Assembly: GCA_964621755.1 (NCBI GenBank)
Contig: CAZUPI010000012.1
Span: 5,307-69,306, forward strand
Reading direction: 5' to 3'
DNA from: UMGS1696 sp964621755
GTDB lineage: Bacteria > Bacillota > Clostridia > Oscillospirales > CAG-272
DNA: 64,000 nt
In this document: one piece after another, positions 34,989 through 43,306 of the stretch
Layout of the letters: each line of letters begins with the position of its first letter
Numbering within the stretch: the first letter of the stretch is position 1
Translations under genes and position numbers: made by a program
The notes under the pieces: model-generated
What the model was told of the DNA's origin: nothing
The model's database searches: none
The model's input: the letters and a program-made list of their open reading frames with translations, nothing else

Positions 34989-36605
34989 TTAAATTAACCT
35001 TCTATTTTTTTTCAGTGCCGCCTCGATAAGTCCTAAAAACAGCGGATGCGCCTTGTTCGGACGGCTCTTGAATTCGGGATGATACTGTACGCCAATGTAA
35101 AAATCGTTCTCCTGAATTTCCACTGTTTCCACAATATAGTTGTCCGGCGATGTGCCGCTGATAACAAGTCCATGCTCAGCAAGTATATTACGGAACTCGT
35201 TGTTAAATTCATACCGATGGCGATGTCTCTCGAAAATGTCAGATACCCCATAGCATCTATACATCTGTGTTCCTTCCGCAATGTGGCACGGGTACGCGCC
35301 CAAGCGGAGAGTGCCGCCTTTTGCCACCGATTCACTCTGGTCCGGCAGAAAATCAATCACCTTATGCGCGCTGTCCGTGTCAAACTCGCCGGAATTTGCA
35401 TCCGCCATGCCGCAGACATGACGGGCAAACGCAATCACCGCTACCTGCATTCCGAGACAAATCCCCAGATACGGTACATTGTTGCGTCGGCAATAGTCGG
35501 CAGCGATAATTTTACCCTCAATTCCACGGTTCCCAAATCCGCCCGGCACCAAAATGCCGCCGCAGTCTGAGAAAGTTTTTGACACGTTGTCTTCCGTAAT
35601 CGTCTCGGAATCAATCCATTTGATATCCACAAACGCACCATGTTCATACCCGGCATGTCTTAATGCTTCCGCAACCGACAGATATGCGTCATGAAGCTGT
35701 ACATACTTTCCGACAAGTCCAATCGTCACCTTTCTGCGCCGACTTGCAATGCGGCTGAGCATTGCTTCCCATTCGGTCATGTCGCACGGCGGCACGTTCA
35801 GCCCCAGTTCGCGGCAGACAATATCGGAAAAATGATTCTTCTCCAGCATAATAGGCGCTTCATACAAAACCGGAATAGTCATGTTTTCAATTACACAGTC
35901 CGGTTTTACGTTGCAGAAAAGCGCGATTTTCCGGAATATCGATTCCTCCAGCGGCTCATCGCAGCGCAGGACAATGATGTTCGGTGTAATTCCCATACCT
36001 TGCAGCTCCTTCACGGAGTGCTGTGTTGGCTTGGTCTTGTGCTCGTTCGAACCGTGCAGATACGGCACAAGCGTCACATGAATGAACAGGGAATTTTCGC
36101 GCCCAACTTCAAGCCCGACCTGACGAATCGCTTCCAAAAACGGCTGGCTTTCAATGTCACCGGTTGTGCCGCCGATTTCCGTAATCACCACATCCGCGTC
36201 TGTCTTCTGTCCGACACTGTAAATAAAGGATTTGATCTCATTTGTAATATGCGGAATTACCTGTACCGTCTCCCCAAGATACTCCCCACGACGCTCCTTA
36301 TTGAGAACATTCCAGTAAACCTTACCCGATGTGAGATTCGAGAACTTGTTTAAATCTTCATCAATAAATCTCTCATAATGTCCGAGGTCGAGGTCCGTTT
36401 CGGCACCATCCTCAGTCACATAAACCTCACCATGCTGATACGGGCTCATCGTACCCGGGTCAACATTAATGTACGGGTCGAGCTTCTGCGCTGCCACTTT
36501 AAGTCCGCGTGACTTCAAAAGTCTGCCAAGCGACGCTGCTGTAATTCCCTTACCGAGCCCCGAGACAACACCTCCGGTCACAAAGATATATTTTACATTT
36601 TTCAT
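34989..36605 (-). CDS. pyrG: CTP synthase
   Basis: A 538-residue enzyme that aminates UTP to CTP using glutamine or ammonia and ATP. The synthetase domain begins KYIFVTGGVVSGLGKGITAA and contains KLDPYINVDPGTMSPYQHGE and EIGGTTGDIESQPF. The C-terminal glutaminase has GGFGNRG, the nucleophile in GICLGMQ and the catalytic HPE in VQYHPEFKSRP. It is the first gene of the operon with carA and carB/dapF, all glutamine-using. AAGGAGAAAG precedes the ATG. Grouping CTP and carbamoyl phosphate synthesis fits shared pyrimidine supply. Confidence 0.97.
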   Translation of the reverse strand: MKNVKYIFVTGGVVSGLGKGITAASLGRLLKSRGLKVAAQKLDPYINVDPGTMSPYQHGEVYVTEDGAETDLDLGHYERFIDEDLNKFSNLTSGKVYWNVLNKERRGEYLGETVQVIPHITNEIKSFIYSVGQKTDADVVITEIGGTTGDIESQPFLEAIRQVGLEVGRENSLFIHVTLVPYLHGSNEHKTKPTQHSVKELQGMGITPNIIVLRCDEPLEESIFRKIALFCNVKPDCVIENMTIPVLYEAPIMLEKNHFSDIVCRELGLNVPPCDMTEWEAMLSRIASRRRKVTIGLVGKYVQLHDAYLSVAEALRHAGYEHGAFVDIKWIDSETITEDNVSKTFSDCGGILVPGGFGNRGIEGKIIAADYCRRNNVPYLGICLGMQVAVIAFARHVCGMADANSGEFDTDSAHKVIDFLPDQSESVAKGGTLRLGAYPCHIAEGTQMYRCYGVSDIFERHRHRYEFNNEFRNILAEHGLVISGTSPDNYIVETVEIQENDFYIGVQYHPEFKSRPNKAHPLFLGLIEAALKKNRRLI

Positions 36606-36813
36606 CGTGCTTTCTCCTTGTAAAAAATTCTATTTTATAATAAAAAGGCGTCGTCAATAAGGAGACTGCCGAACGCCCTTGTTCCCGCAAGATTTGTTAA
36701 AAATATATTTTCCGCAGAAAAGCTTTTCAAAGAAAAAGGCCCACGCCCTATTCCAAAACTATTAAAAAGGTTTGGAATGCTCAGCTCCTATCATAAAAGG
36801 GTCTGAGCAGGGA

Positions 36814-36845
36814 AGAGACCCGTAAGGTCTCTGGGGCGCCGCCCC
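36814..36845. repeat. Two adjacent hairpins in the pyrG upstream gap
   Basis: AGAGACC/GGTCTCT (36814-36832) is followed by GGGGC/GCCCC (36833-36845). They lie between the ANTAR gene and pyrG with further A/T-rich hairpins at 36720-36800. No T-run follows on the minus strand, so a terminator role is uncertain. The 253-base gap holds no gene that I can see. Confidence 0.4.
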
Positions 36846-36858
36846 ATAAACTTAATTT

Positions 36859-37434
36859 TCAATTATCATAAGTTCGGATAATATTTTCCGCTACCTCGCG
36901 GCGCGGCAGTCTGGTGTCCATTGCCTGCTTTTCTATGAAGTAGTGGGCGTCTTTTTCGTTCATTTTCAGGTTTTCGATGAGCAGCCATTTCGCGCGGTTG
37001 ACCGCACGAATGTCCGCCATTTTTTCCTGCAGAGTCTGGTTTTTCTTCTCCATTTTGCACAGTCTGGCATTCATCGCAGCAAGCAGCTTGACTGTACTGT
37101 ATATCGTTTGACGCGAATTCGGTTTTGAAAGCGTCAGAATACCGCTGTCCTCAACCTTGTAGGCAACCTGCTCGTATAAATCGCTTTTTACAAGAAGCAG
37201 AATTCCCATGCTGCTGTCCGACATTTCAAGCGCGAGCTCAATACCAAAATCGTCGGGCAGGGGAGTGTTGATGATCAGAATATTCACCGTAGTTTGACTC
37301 AGCATGCGCTTTGCCTCTCCGGCACTGCCTACCCTGCTTATCGGCGAAAATTCGTTTGACGGCAGCATATCGACGAGATATTCGTACACTTTATCAGAGC
37401 TTGAAACGATGAGAACATGCTGCTGTACTTTCAT
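36859..37434 (-). CDS. ANTAR-domain RNA-binding antiterminator with pseudo-receiver
   Basis: A 191-residue regulator with an N-terminal receiver-like domain (1-120), a coiled coil (MEKKNQTLQEKMADI) and a C-terminal ANTAR domain (AKWLLIENLKMNEKDAHYFI, then EVAENII). ANTAR proteins bind paired hexaloop hairpins in nascent mRNA and prevent termination. The receiver lacks the phosphate-accepting aspartate: the expected position is Asn56 (ILIINTPLP), and the acidic pair near the N-terminus is SSSD. Control is thus probably by protein partner or dimerisation rather than phosphorylation. It starts 15 bases after glnA with GGAGG before its ATG, so it belongs to the glnA operon, whose leader has an ANTAR-type hexaloop. 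Confidence 0.85.
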   Translation of the reverse strand: MKVQQHVLIVSSSDKVYEYLVDMLPSNEFSPISRVGSAGEAKRMLSQTTVNILIINTPLPDDFGIELALEMSDSSMGILLLVKSDLYEQVAYKVEDSGILTLSKPNSRQTIYSTVKLLAAMNARLCKMEKKNQTLQEKMADIRAVNRAKWLLIENLKMNEKDAHYFIEKQAMDTRLPRREVAENIIRTYDN

Positions 37435-37449
37435 AACGGTGTCCTCCGC

Positions 37450-38658
37450 TTATGCTTCAAATGCTCCGATAAACCCTTCCGGCAGCACTGATGACACAAA
37501 TTTGCTGCTTTTGGCCTCCGCTACCGCTTCTTCGAGAGTTTCGGGTAGGGCAGACAGCTTACTTGTCACCGATTTGTCGGCGGTATATAGATTCAGGTTG
37601 GTTGGCTCCGGTACGGCAAGCTTTCTTTTGATTCCGTCAAGACCGGCGTAAATTATCATTGCGTATGCCACATATGGATTTGCACTGGGGTCCGGTGAGC
37701 GCAGCTCCATGCGCTGATACTCGCCTTTGGCCGCCGGAATCCGGATGAGCTGTGAGCGATTTTCCTCCGACCACGTGATGTACTTCGGCGCCTTCATTTC
37801 TCCAAGACGCTCATAGGATGCTTCTACGGGGTTCAAAAACACTGTAATCTCGCGAATATGCTCCATAACCCCTGCCATAAAAAAGCCGGTTTTGTCATTT
37901 CCGTCGCTGCTATGTACAGAAAGGTTGATGTGCATTCCGTTTCCGCTGTACCCCTTTAAGGGCTTGGGCGAAAAATCAGCGTACAACCCACTGTGAACCG
38001 CCGCAACTTTAACAACCGTGATAAAATTCACCGCGTTGTCGGCCGCCGTCAAAGCATCACTGTACCGGAAGTCAATTTCATTCTGACCGGGTCCTTCCTC
38101 GTGATGTGAGGCTTCTGGCCTAATGCCCATTTCGAGAAGGGTCAGACAAATTTCACGCCGGACGTTTTCGCCCCTGTCCTCAGGTGCAACATCCATGTAT
38201 CCAGCATAGTCGAACGGCTCAGTGGTAGGATTTCCATTTTCATCGGTCTTAAAAAGATAAAACTCAAACTCTGTTCCGATATTGATGGTACATCCCATGT
38301 CACGCGCTGTTCGAACGGCGTTTTTCAAAATTGTGCGGCTATCCATATCAAACGGTGTTCCATCTGGAAAACGGATTTCACAGAACATACGGGCAACCTT
38401 GCCATGAGAGGGCCGCCACGGCAAAACAGTCAACGTCGAAGGAATGGGGAACAAAAATAAATCGGACTTTACCTCGCCCGAAAAACCGTCGACCGCTGAG
38501 GCATCGAAGGAAATTCCATCTGTGAATGCACGCCGGAGCTCGCTAGGCATAATAGCAATGTTTTTCTGCCTGCCGAATATATCGCAGAACGCAAGTCTGA
38601 TAAACTTTACGTCCTCCTGCTCGACAAATTCGATGACCTCGTCGTAGGTGTAGTTCAT
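37450..38658 (-). CDS. glnA: Glutamine synthetase type I (short form)
   Basis: A 402-residue enzyme that condenses glutamate and ammonia with ATP to glutamine. Catalytic landmarks are present: GTEFEFYLF, HHEEGPGQNEIDFR, GNGMHINLS, and the RIPAAKGEYQRMELRSPDPS glutamate and ATP loop. It ends about 35-40 residues earlier than typical bacterial GlnA, lacking the usual C-terminal helical tail (WERxxY-type end), and the stop is followed at once by the ribosome site of the ANTAR gene. The ATG at 38658 begins MNYTYDEVIEFV; 34 upstream in-frame codons run through the leader hairpins and are not coding. Confidence 0.94.
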   Translation of the reverse strand: MNYTYDEVIEFVEQEDVKFIRLAFCDIFGRQKNIAIMPSELRRAFTDGISFDASAVDGFSGEVKSDLFLFPIPSTLTVLPWRPSHGKVARMFCEIRFPDGTPFDMDSRTILKNAVRTARDMGCTINIGTEFEFYLFKTDENGNPTTEPFDYAGYMDVAPEDRGENVRREICLTLLEMGIRPEASHHEEGPGQNEIDFRYSDALTAADNAVNFITVVKVAAVHSGLYADFSPKPLKGYSGNGMHINLSVHSSDGNDKTGFFMAGVMEHIREITVFLNPVEASYERLGEMKAPKYITWSEENRSQLIRIPAAKGEYQRMELRSPDPSANPYVAYAMIIYAGLDGIKRKLAVPEPTNLNLYTADKSVTSKLSALPETLEEAVAEAKSSKFVSSVLPEGFIGAFEA

Positions 38659-38691
38659 TTTAAAGTACTTCCTGTCTCCATTTAAAATGAG

Positions 38692-38779
38692 AAAAGGATG
38701 CTGCTGAATCGGAAATTGTACCGCAGCGAACATCCTTGTTCGACGGCTACAGTATATCATAATGTAAGAAATTTGTCAA
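38692..38779 (-). promoter_or_regulatory. glnA promoter and ANTAR-type attenuator leader
   Basis: Minus strand TTGACA (plus 38774-38779), 17-base spacer, TATACT (plus 38751-38756). The transcript begins almost directly with CGAAC-AAGGAT-GTTCG (plus 38727-38742): a 5-bp hairpin with a hexaloop having A at position 1 and G at 4, the ANTAR recognition pattern. The same AAGGAT and the following GCTGC pair instead with GCAGC and ATCCTTTT (plus 38692-38704) to form a terminator. The two folds exclude each other. Confidence 0.72.
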
Positions 38780-38825
38780 TAGAAATTTGTCAATAAATTT
38801 TTTTGAAAAAATATTGAAAAAGGTA

Positions 38826-38854
38826 TTGACAAACCCAAATTGCCGTGATATAAT
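38826..38854 (+). promoter_or_regulatory. Promoter of glnN
   Basis: TTGACA (38826-38831), 17-base spacer, TATAAT (38849-38854): consensus sigma-A promoter, divergent from the glnA promoter 47 bases away. Confidence 0.85.
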
Positions 38855-38861
38855 ACAGCAC

Positions 38862-38985
38862 AGAAAAGCGACAAGGATGCCGCAGACTGAGGAAGTCTGT
38901 GGCGTTTTGTCTGAAAAAATCAGATATGTAAGTGTAAAAGCGACAAGGATGTCACAAAAAGGCAGTCTTTGTCGCTTTTTCTATT
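38862..38985 (+). promoter_or_regulatory. glnN leader with duplicated AAGGAT hairpin and terminator
   Basis: AAAAGCGACAAGGATG occurs twice (38864-38879 and 38936-38951). The second copy forms GAC-AAGGAT-GTC, an A1/G4 hexaloop as recognised by ANTAR proteins. Its 5' part (AAAAGCGACAA) also pairs with TTGTCGCTTTT (about 38969-38979) to make a terminator ending in TTTTT. Between the copies is a strong GCCGCAGACT/AGTCTGTGGC hairpin. Antiterminator and terminator are mutually exclusive. Confidence 0.72.
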
Positions 38986-39107
38986 AATCTATTAACTAAT
39001 CTATTAACGTGTAACCTCTGGATGAAAAAAGATAAATTCCGAATAGAGTTACACAAGAGCTAATACCACCAATTATCTTAATTAATTAATATAAGGAGTA
39101 AACAGGT

Positions 39108-41201
39108 ATGAGTACGGTTACAAGCAGCTTTGGTTCTTTGGTTTTTAACGACAGTGTAATGAGAGAAAAACTTCCGAAGGAGACGTATAAAGCATTACAG
39201 AAAACAATTAAAGAGGGCAAACATCTCGATATTAACGTAGCTACCGTAGTTGCTAACGCGATGAAGGACTGGGCGATAGAGAAGGGAGCAACTCATTTCA
39301 CACATTGGTTCCAGCCGATGACCGGAATTACCGCAGAAAAGCACGACAGCTTCATTTCCCCCACATCGGACGGCAAGATCATCATGGAGTTCTCCGGTAA
39401 GGAGCTTATCCGCGGCGAACCCGATGCATCGTCTTTCCCGTCAGGCGGTCTGCGTGCAACCTTCGAAGCACGTGGTTATACCGCATGGGATGCAACCTCT
39501 TATGCGTTTATCAAAGATGGTGTACTCTGTATCCCGACCGCGTTCTGTTCATACGGCGGTGAAGCACTCGACCAGAAAACCCCGCTTCTCCGTTCTATGG
39601 AAGCAATTAACCGTCAGGCAATGCGTGTGCTGAAGCTGTTCGGCAACGAAGATGTAAAATCCGTAAAAACAACCGTTGGTCCGGAACAGGAGTACTTCCT
39701 GATTGATAAAGAGCTTTATAACAAACGTAAGGACCTCATTTATACCGGACGCACTTTGTTCGGCGCAAGACCGCCCAAAGGACAGGAACTTGACGACCAC
39801 TACTTCGGTGCAATCAAACCGAGAGTAGCAGCTTACATGAAGGATCTTAACGAGGAGCTCTGGAAGCTCGGCGTACTCGCCAAAACAGAGCATAACGAGG
39901 TCGCTCCCGCGCAGCATGAGCTTGCTCCGATTTTCTCGACTACCAATATCGCCGCTGATAACAACCAGCTTACTATGGAAATCATGCAGAAGGTTGCGAA
40001 AAAGCATGGTATGGTATGCCTGCTCCATGAAAAACCGTTTGCAGGTGTAAACGGCAGCGGTAAGCACAACAACTGGTCCATTTCCACCGATACTGGCGTC
40101 AACCTCCTCGAACCTGGTGAAACACCGTATGAAAACGCGCAGTTCTTGCTGTTCCTGTGTGCAGTCATCAAGGCGGTTGACGAATATCAGGATATGCTCC
40201 GTATTTCCGTTGCAAGCGCCGGCAACGACCACAGACTTGGTGCAAACGAAGCCCCGCCGGCAATTGTATCGATGTTCGTTGGCAGTGAGCTGAACGATAT
40301 TCTCGAAGCAATCGAAAACGATACCCAGTATGACTCAAAGGAAAAAGAACTTCTCCGTATCGGCGTACATACACTGCCGAAGTTCCCGAAGGATTCCACA
40401 GACCGTAACCGTACCTCACCGTTCGCGTTTACCGGTAACAAATTTGAGTTCCGTATGCTCGGCTCCGCTGCTTCCATATCCTGTGCAAACACGACATTGA
40501 ACACTGCAGTAGCAGAGGAACTGAAAGGCTTCGCTGATGTACTGGAATCTGCCGACGATTTTAAATCCGCCCTGCACGAACTGATTAAAAAGACCATCAG
40601 GGAACACAAGCGCATCATCTTCAACGGCAACGGTTACGATGAATCGTGGATAAAAGAAGCAGAACGCCGCGGACTCCTTAACCTCAAGACCACACCAGAC
40701 GCTCTTCCGTATTCTCTCTCCGAAAAGAACGTCCGTCTGTTCACAGAACATAAGGTGTACAGCAAGGCTGAAATGGAAGCCCGGTTTGAAATCCTGATGG
40801 AAAACTATTGTAAGGTTGTAAACATTGAGGCTCTGACGATGCTTGATATGGCACGTCATGATATTCTTCCGGCAATGAGCTCTTACAGTGCTGAACTGAC
40901 CGATACCATTCTGAAAAAAACTTCGGTATCTCCCGATTTCGAATGCACTTACGAAAGAGAAACCGCAAAGAAACTTGATTGCCTGACCGGCGCGATGTAC
41001 AACCAGGTCAAGAAGCTTGAGGATGACCTTCTCGGAGCGAAGTCCATCACAGATACGACAGAGCTTGGAGATTATTATAAGTCCGTTATCATCGCTGATA
41101 TGACCGCAGTGCGCATTACTGCTGATGAAATGGAAACAATCGCGTCGAGTGAAAAAATGCCTTACCCAACATACGGTGAACTGCTGTTCAGCGTAAAATA
41201 A
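39108..41201 (+). CDS. glnN: Glutamine synthetase type III
   Basis: A 697-residue GSIII, a dodecameric glutamine synthetase common in Bacteroidetes, cyanobacteria and gut Clostridia. N-terminal residues SSFGSLVFNDSVM are typical, and catalytic segments include HWFQPMTG, TVGPEQEYFLID, HNEVAPAQHELAP, GSGKHNNWSIST and GNDHRLGANEAPPA. The length is about 700 residues, as usual for the family and far longer than type I. AAGGAG precedes the ATG by ten bases. It is preceded by an ANTAR-type leader and followed about 125 bases later by the ammonium transporter fusion. Having types I and III side by side suggests different working ranges of nitrogen supply; that is inferred. Confidence 0.97.
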   Translation: MSTVTSSFGSLVFNDSVMREKLPKETYKALQKTIKEGKHLDINVATVVANAMKDWAIEKGATHFTHWFQPMTGITAEKHDSFISPTSDGKIIMEFSGKELIRGEPDASSFPSGGLRATFEARGYTAWDATSYAFIKDGVLCIPTAFCSYGGEALDQKTPLLRSMEAINRQAMRVLKLFGNEDVKSVKTTVGPEQEYFLIDKELYNKRKDLIYTGRTLFGARPPKGQELDDHYFGAIKPRVAAYMKDLNEELWKLGVLAKTEHNEVAPAQHELAPIFSTTNIAADNNQLTMEIMQKVAKKHGMVCLLHEKPFAGVNGSGKHNNWSISTDTGVNLLEPGETPYENAQFLLFLCAVIKAVDEYQDMLRISVASAGNDHRLGANEAPPAIVSMFVGSELNDILEAIENDTQYDSKEKELLRIGVHTLPKFPKDSTDRNRTSPFAFTGNKFEFRMLGSAASISCANTTLNTAVAEELKGFADVLESADDFKSALHELIKKTIREHKRIIFNGNGYDESWIKEAERRGLLNLKTTPDALPYSLSEKNVRLFTEHKVYSKAEMEARFEILMENYCKVVNIEALTMLDMARHDILPAMSSYSAELTDTILKKTSVSPDFECTYERETAKKLDCLTGAMYNQVKKLEDDLLGAKSITDTTELGDYYKSVIIADMTAVRITADEMETIASSEKMPYPTYGELLFSVK

Positions 41202-41325
41202 GCAGGTACTCTTCTTTAGAAATTTCAACCGACTCCGATGAAAAATTTTTGAGGAAGAAATGGGATTCATGTATGAGTCTCCCTGGTAAATAACATACAA
41301 ATCCAATATGGGAGGGACAAATCTT

Positions 41326-43086
41326 ATGGATGCAACATCGATTATGGAATTGGTTTCCGAAACTTCTACTAGTACAGTATTTGGCGTCTGGTTTTTGATA
41401 GGCGCAGCACTGGTATTCTTCATGCAGGCAGGTTTTGCAATGGTCGAAACAGGTTTTACCAGAGCGAAGAATGCCGGCAACATCATCATGAAAAACCTGA
41501 TGGACTTCTGTATAGGTACTGTAGTTTTCGTGCTGTTGGGCTTCTCCATCATGATGTCTGAAGATTATCTCTTTGGCTTCATAGGCGTGCCGAATCTGGA
41601 CATCTTCACCGACTTTGGCGGATTTATTGAAAACAACGCGTCTAGCTTCGTATTCAACTTAGTCTTTTGCGCAACTGCCGCTACTATCGTATCCGGCGCT
41701 ATGGCAGAACGTACCAAGTTCATTTCCTACTGTATCTACTCCGGTGTGATTTCCCTGTTCGTTTATCCGATTGAAGCAGGTTGGGTATGGAACTCCAACG
41801 GCTGGCTTGTACAGATGGGCTTCCACGATTTTGCAGGCTCCGCAGCTATTCACATGGTCGGCGGTACCGCTGCTCTGATTGGCGCAATCATACTTGGTCC
41901 CCGTATCGGTAAGTACACAAAGAACGCAGATGGCAAGATTAAAGCACATGCGATTCCCGGTCACTCCATTACTCTTGGCGCACTCGGATGCTTCATCCTT
42001 TGGTTCGGTTGGTACGGCTTCAACGGCGCCGCCGCTTGGGATGTAGAATCTCTCGGTTCTATCTTCCTGACAACCACTATTGCTCCTGCTGTTGCAACAG
42101 TTGTATGTATGCTATTCACATGGATTAAGAACGGTAAGCCGGATGTTTCCATGTGTCTGAACGCTTCTCTCGCAGGTCTGGTTGGTATTACCGCAGGCTG
42201 CGATGCACTTGATGCACTCGGTGCTACCATCGTTGGTATCGTTTCCGGTATCCTCGTTGTTGTTCTCGTTGAATTCCTTGACCTGAAGTTACATATTGAC
42301 GACCCTGTCGGTGCGGTAGGCGTTCACTTCGGAAATGGTATCTGGGGTTCATTGGCAGTTGGTCTGCTTGCTAACCCGGACGCTCCCGCAGGTCTCACTG
42401 GTCTGTTCTATGGCACAGGCGGCGCTAAGCAGCTTGGTGTACAGCTGATTGGTATCGTTGCTATTCTTGCATGGACTATCTTCTGGATGACTATCACCTT
42501 TACAGTAATCAAGAAGACGGTTGGTCTCCGCGTAACTCCTGAAGAAGAAATTGAAGGTCTTGACCCCACTGAGCACGGTTTGGTCAGCGCATATGCAGAC
42601 TTCATGGCTGTTCCGGAAACAATTCCGGTAGACGAAGATTCGAATGCTGTTCCCGTTGTAACCGGAGACGCTTCCGTAGCAGAAGCTATCCCCGTAAAGC
42701 AGATGCCTAAGGTTGCTGCTGACACGGATACAAAGTTCACAAAGGTAGAAATCATCTGCAAGGAAAGAAATTTGGAAGCTCTCAAAGTCGCAATGATGAA
42801 TATCGGCATCACCGGTATGACAGTATCGCACGTCATGGGCTGCGGACTGCAGAAGGGTAAGCCGGAATACTACCGCGGCGTTGAAGTTGAAGCAACCTTG
42901 CTGCCGAAGATTCAGGTTGACATTGTTGTATCTAAGGTTCCCGTTCGTCAGGTTATCGAGACAGCAAAGAAGGTGCTGTATACTGGTCATATCGGCGACG
43001 GTAAGATATTCGTATACAACGTGGAAAACGTAATCAAGGTCCGCACGGGCGAAGAAGGTTACGATGCTCTGCAGGATGTAGAATAA
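41326..43086 (+). CDS. amtB-glnK: Ammonium transporter AmtB fused to a PII (GlnK) protein
   Basis: A 586-residue fusion. Residues 1 to about 405 are an Amt channel with 11 membrane segments (FFMQAGFAMVETGFTRAKN, GFHDFAGSAAIHMVGG, pore histidine in GVHFGNGIWG). A linker of about 65 residues rich in Val, Pro and Glu leads to a complete PII domain (from about 470): KVEIICKERN start, T-loop GLQKGKPEYYRGVEV, B-loop TGHIGDGKIFV and C-loop RTGEE. The uridylylated Tyr51 of enteric GlnK is Val521 here, so regulation is likely by ATP/ADP and 2-oxoglutarate only. Ammonium enters and the tethered PII can plug the pore. The ATG at 41326 has GGGAGGG upstream. Confidence 0.94.
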   Translation: MDATSIMELVSETSTSTVFGVWFLIGAALVFFMQAGFAMVETGFTRAKNAGNIIMKNLMDFCIGTVVFVLLGFSIMMSEDYLFGFIGVPNLDIFTDFGGFIENNASSFVFNLVFCATAATIVSGAMAERTKFISYCIYSGVISLFVYPIEAGWVWNSNGWLVQMGFHDFAGSAAIHMVGGTAALIGAIILGPRIGKYTKNADGKIKAHAIPGHSITLGALGCFILWFGWYGFNGAAAWDVESLGSIFLTTTIAPAVATVVCMLFTWIKNGKPDVSMCLNASLAGLVGITAGCDALDALGATIVGIVSGILVVVLVEFLDLKLHIDDPVGAVGVHFGNGIWGSLAVGLLANPDAPAGLTGLFYGTGGAKQLGVQLIGIVAILAWTIFWMTITFTVIKKTVGLRVTPEEEIEGLDPTEHGLVSAYADFMAVPETIPVDEDSNAVPVVTGDASVAEAIPVKQMPKVAADTDTKFTKVEIICKERNLEALKVAMMNIGITGMTVSHVMGCGLQKGKPEYYRGVEVEATLLPKIQVDIVVSKVPVRQVIETAKKVLYTGHIGDGKIFVYNVENVIKVRTGEEGYDALQDVE

Positions 43087-43101
43087 AGAATATTAAAAAA
43101 A

Positions 43102-43165
43102 GACTCAGAGGTTCACGTGCGGCTTTGAAAGTCGTATGTGGACCTCTCTGAGTCACTTTCAAAAA
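43102..43165 (+). terminator. Terminator after amtB-glnK
   Basis: GACTCAGAGGT..ACCTCTCTGAGTC encloses a second stem near CACGTGCGGCTTTGAAAGTC; the T-run after it is weak (ACTTTC). A G/C-rich half-palindrome like the dispersed family follows at 43174-43196. Confidence 0.6.
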
Positions 43166-43241
43166 TAGTGAGAACCCCCCTTTTTCAAAAACGTTTAGGC
43201 GGCAAACGACAAAAGTATGCACAACTTCATCCTGTATCCGC

Positions 43242-43279
43242 GAAATTTTTTGAAAGGGGAAAGCTCTCCTAAAAATTTC
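43242..43279 (+). promoter_or_regulatory. Leader hairpin before asnB
   Basis: GAAATTTTT/AAAAATTTC (9 bp) encloses AGGGGA/TCTCCT, ending 14 bases before the asnB ribosome site. Function unproven; it could be an attenuator or just an mRNA-stabilising fold. I found no clear -35/-10 pair here, so readthrough from amtB-glnK is possible. Confidence 0.4.
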
Positions 43280-43306
43280 CAACATACAACCATTGGAGGA
43301 ATAAAT

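Noticed and set aside
36720..36800. Possible RNA gene in the gap before pyrG
   Set aside because: Several short hairpins but no tRNA-like cloverleaf or known RNA motif.
38864..38951. Two 16-base repeats as a possible CRISPR remnant
   Set aside because: Only two copies, inside a leader with promoter and terminator; the hairpin and antiterminator reading explains them better. No CRISPR array was seen anywhere in the window.
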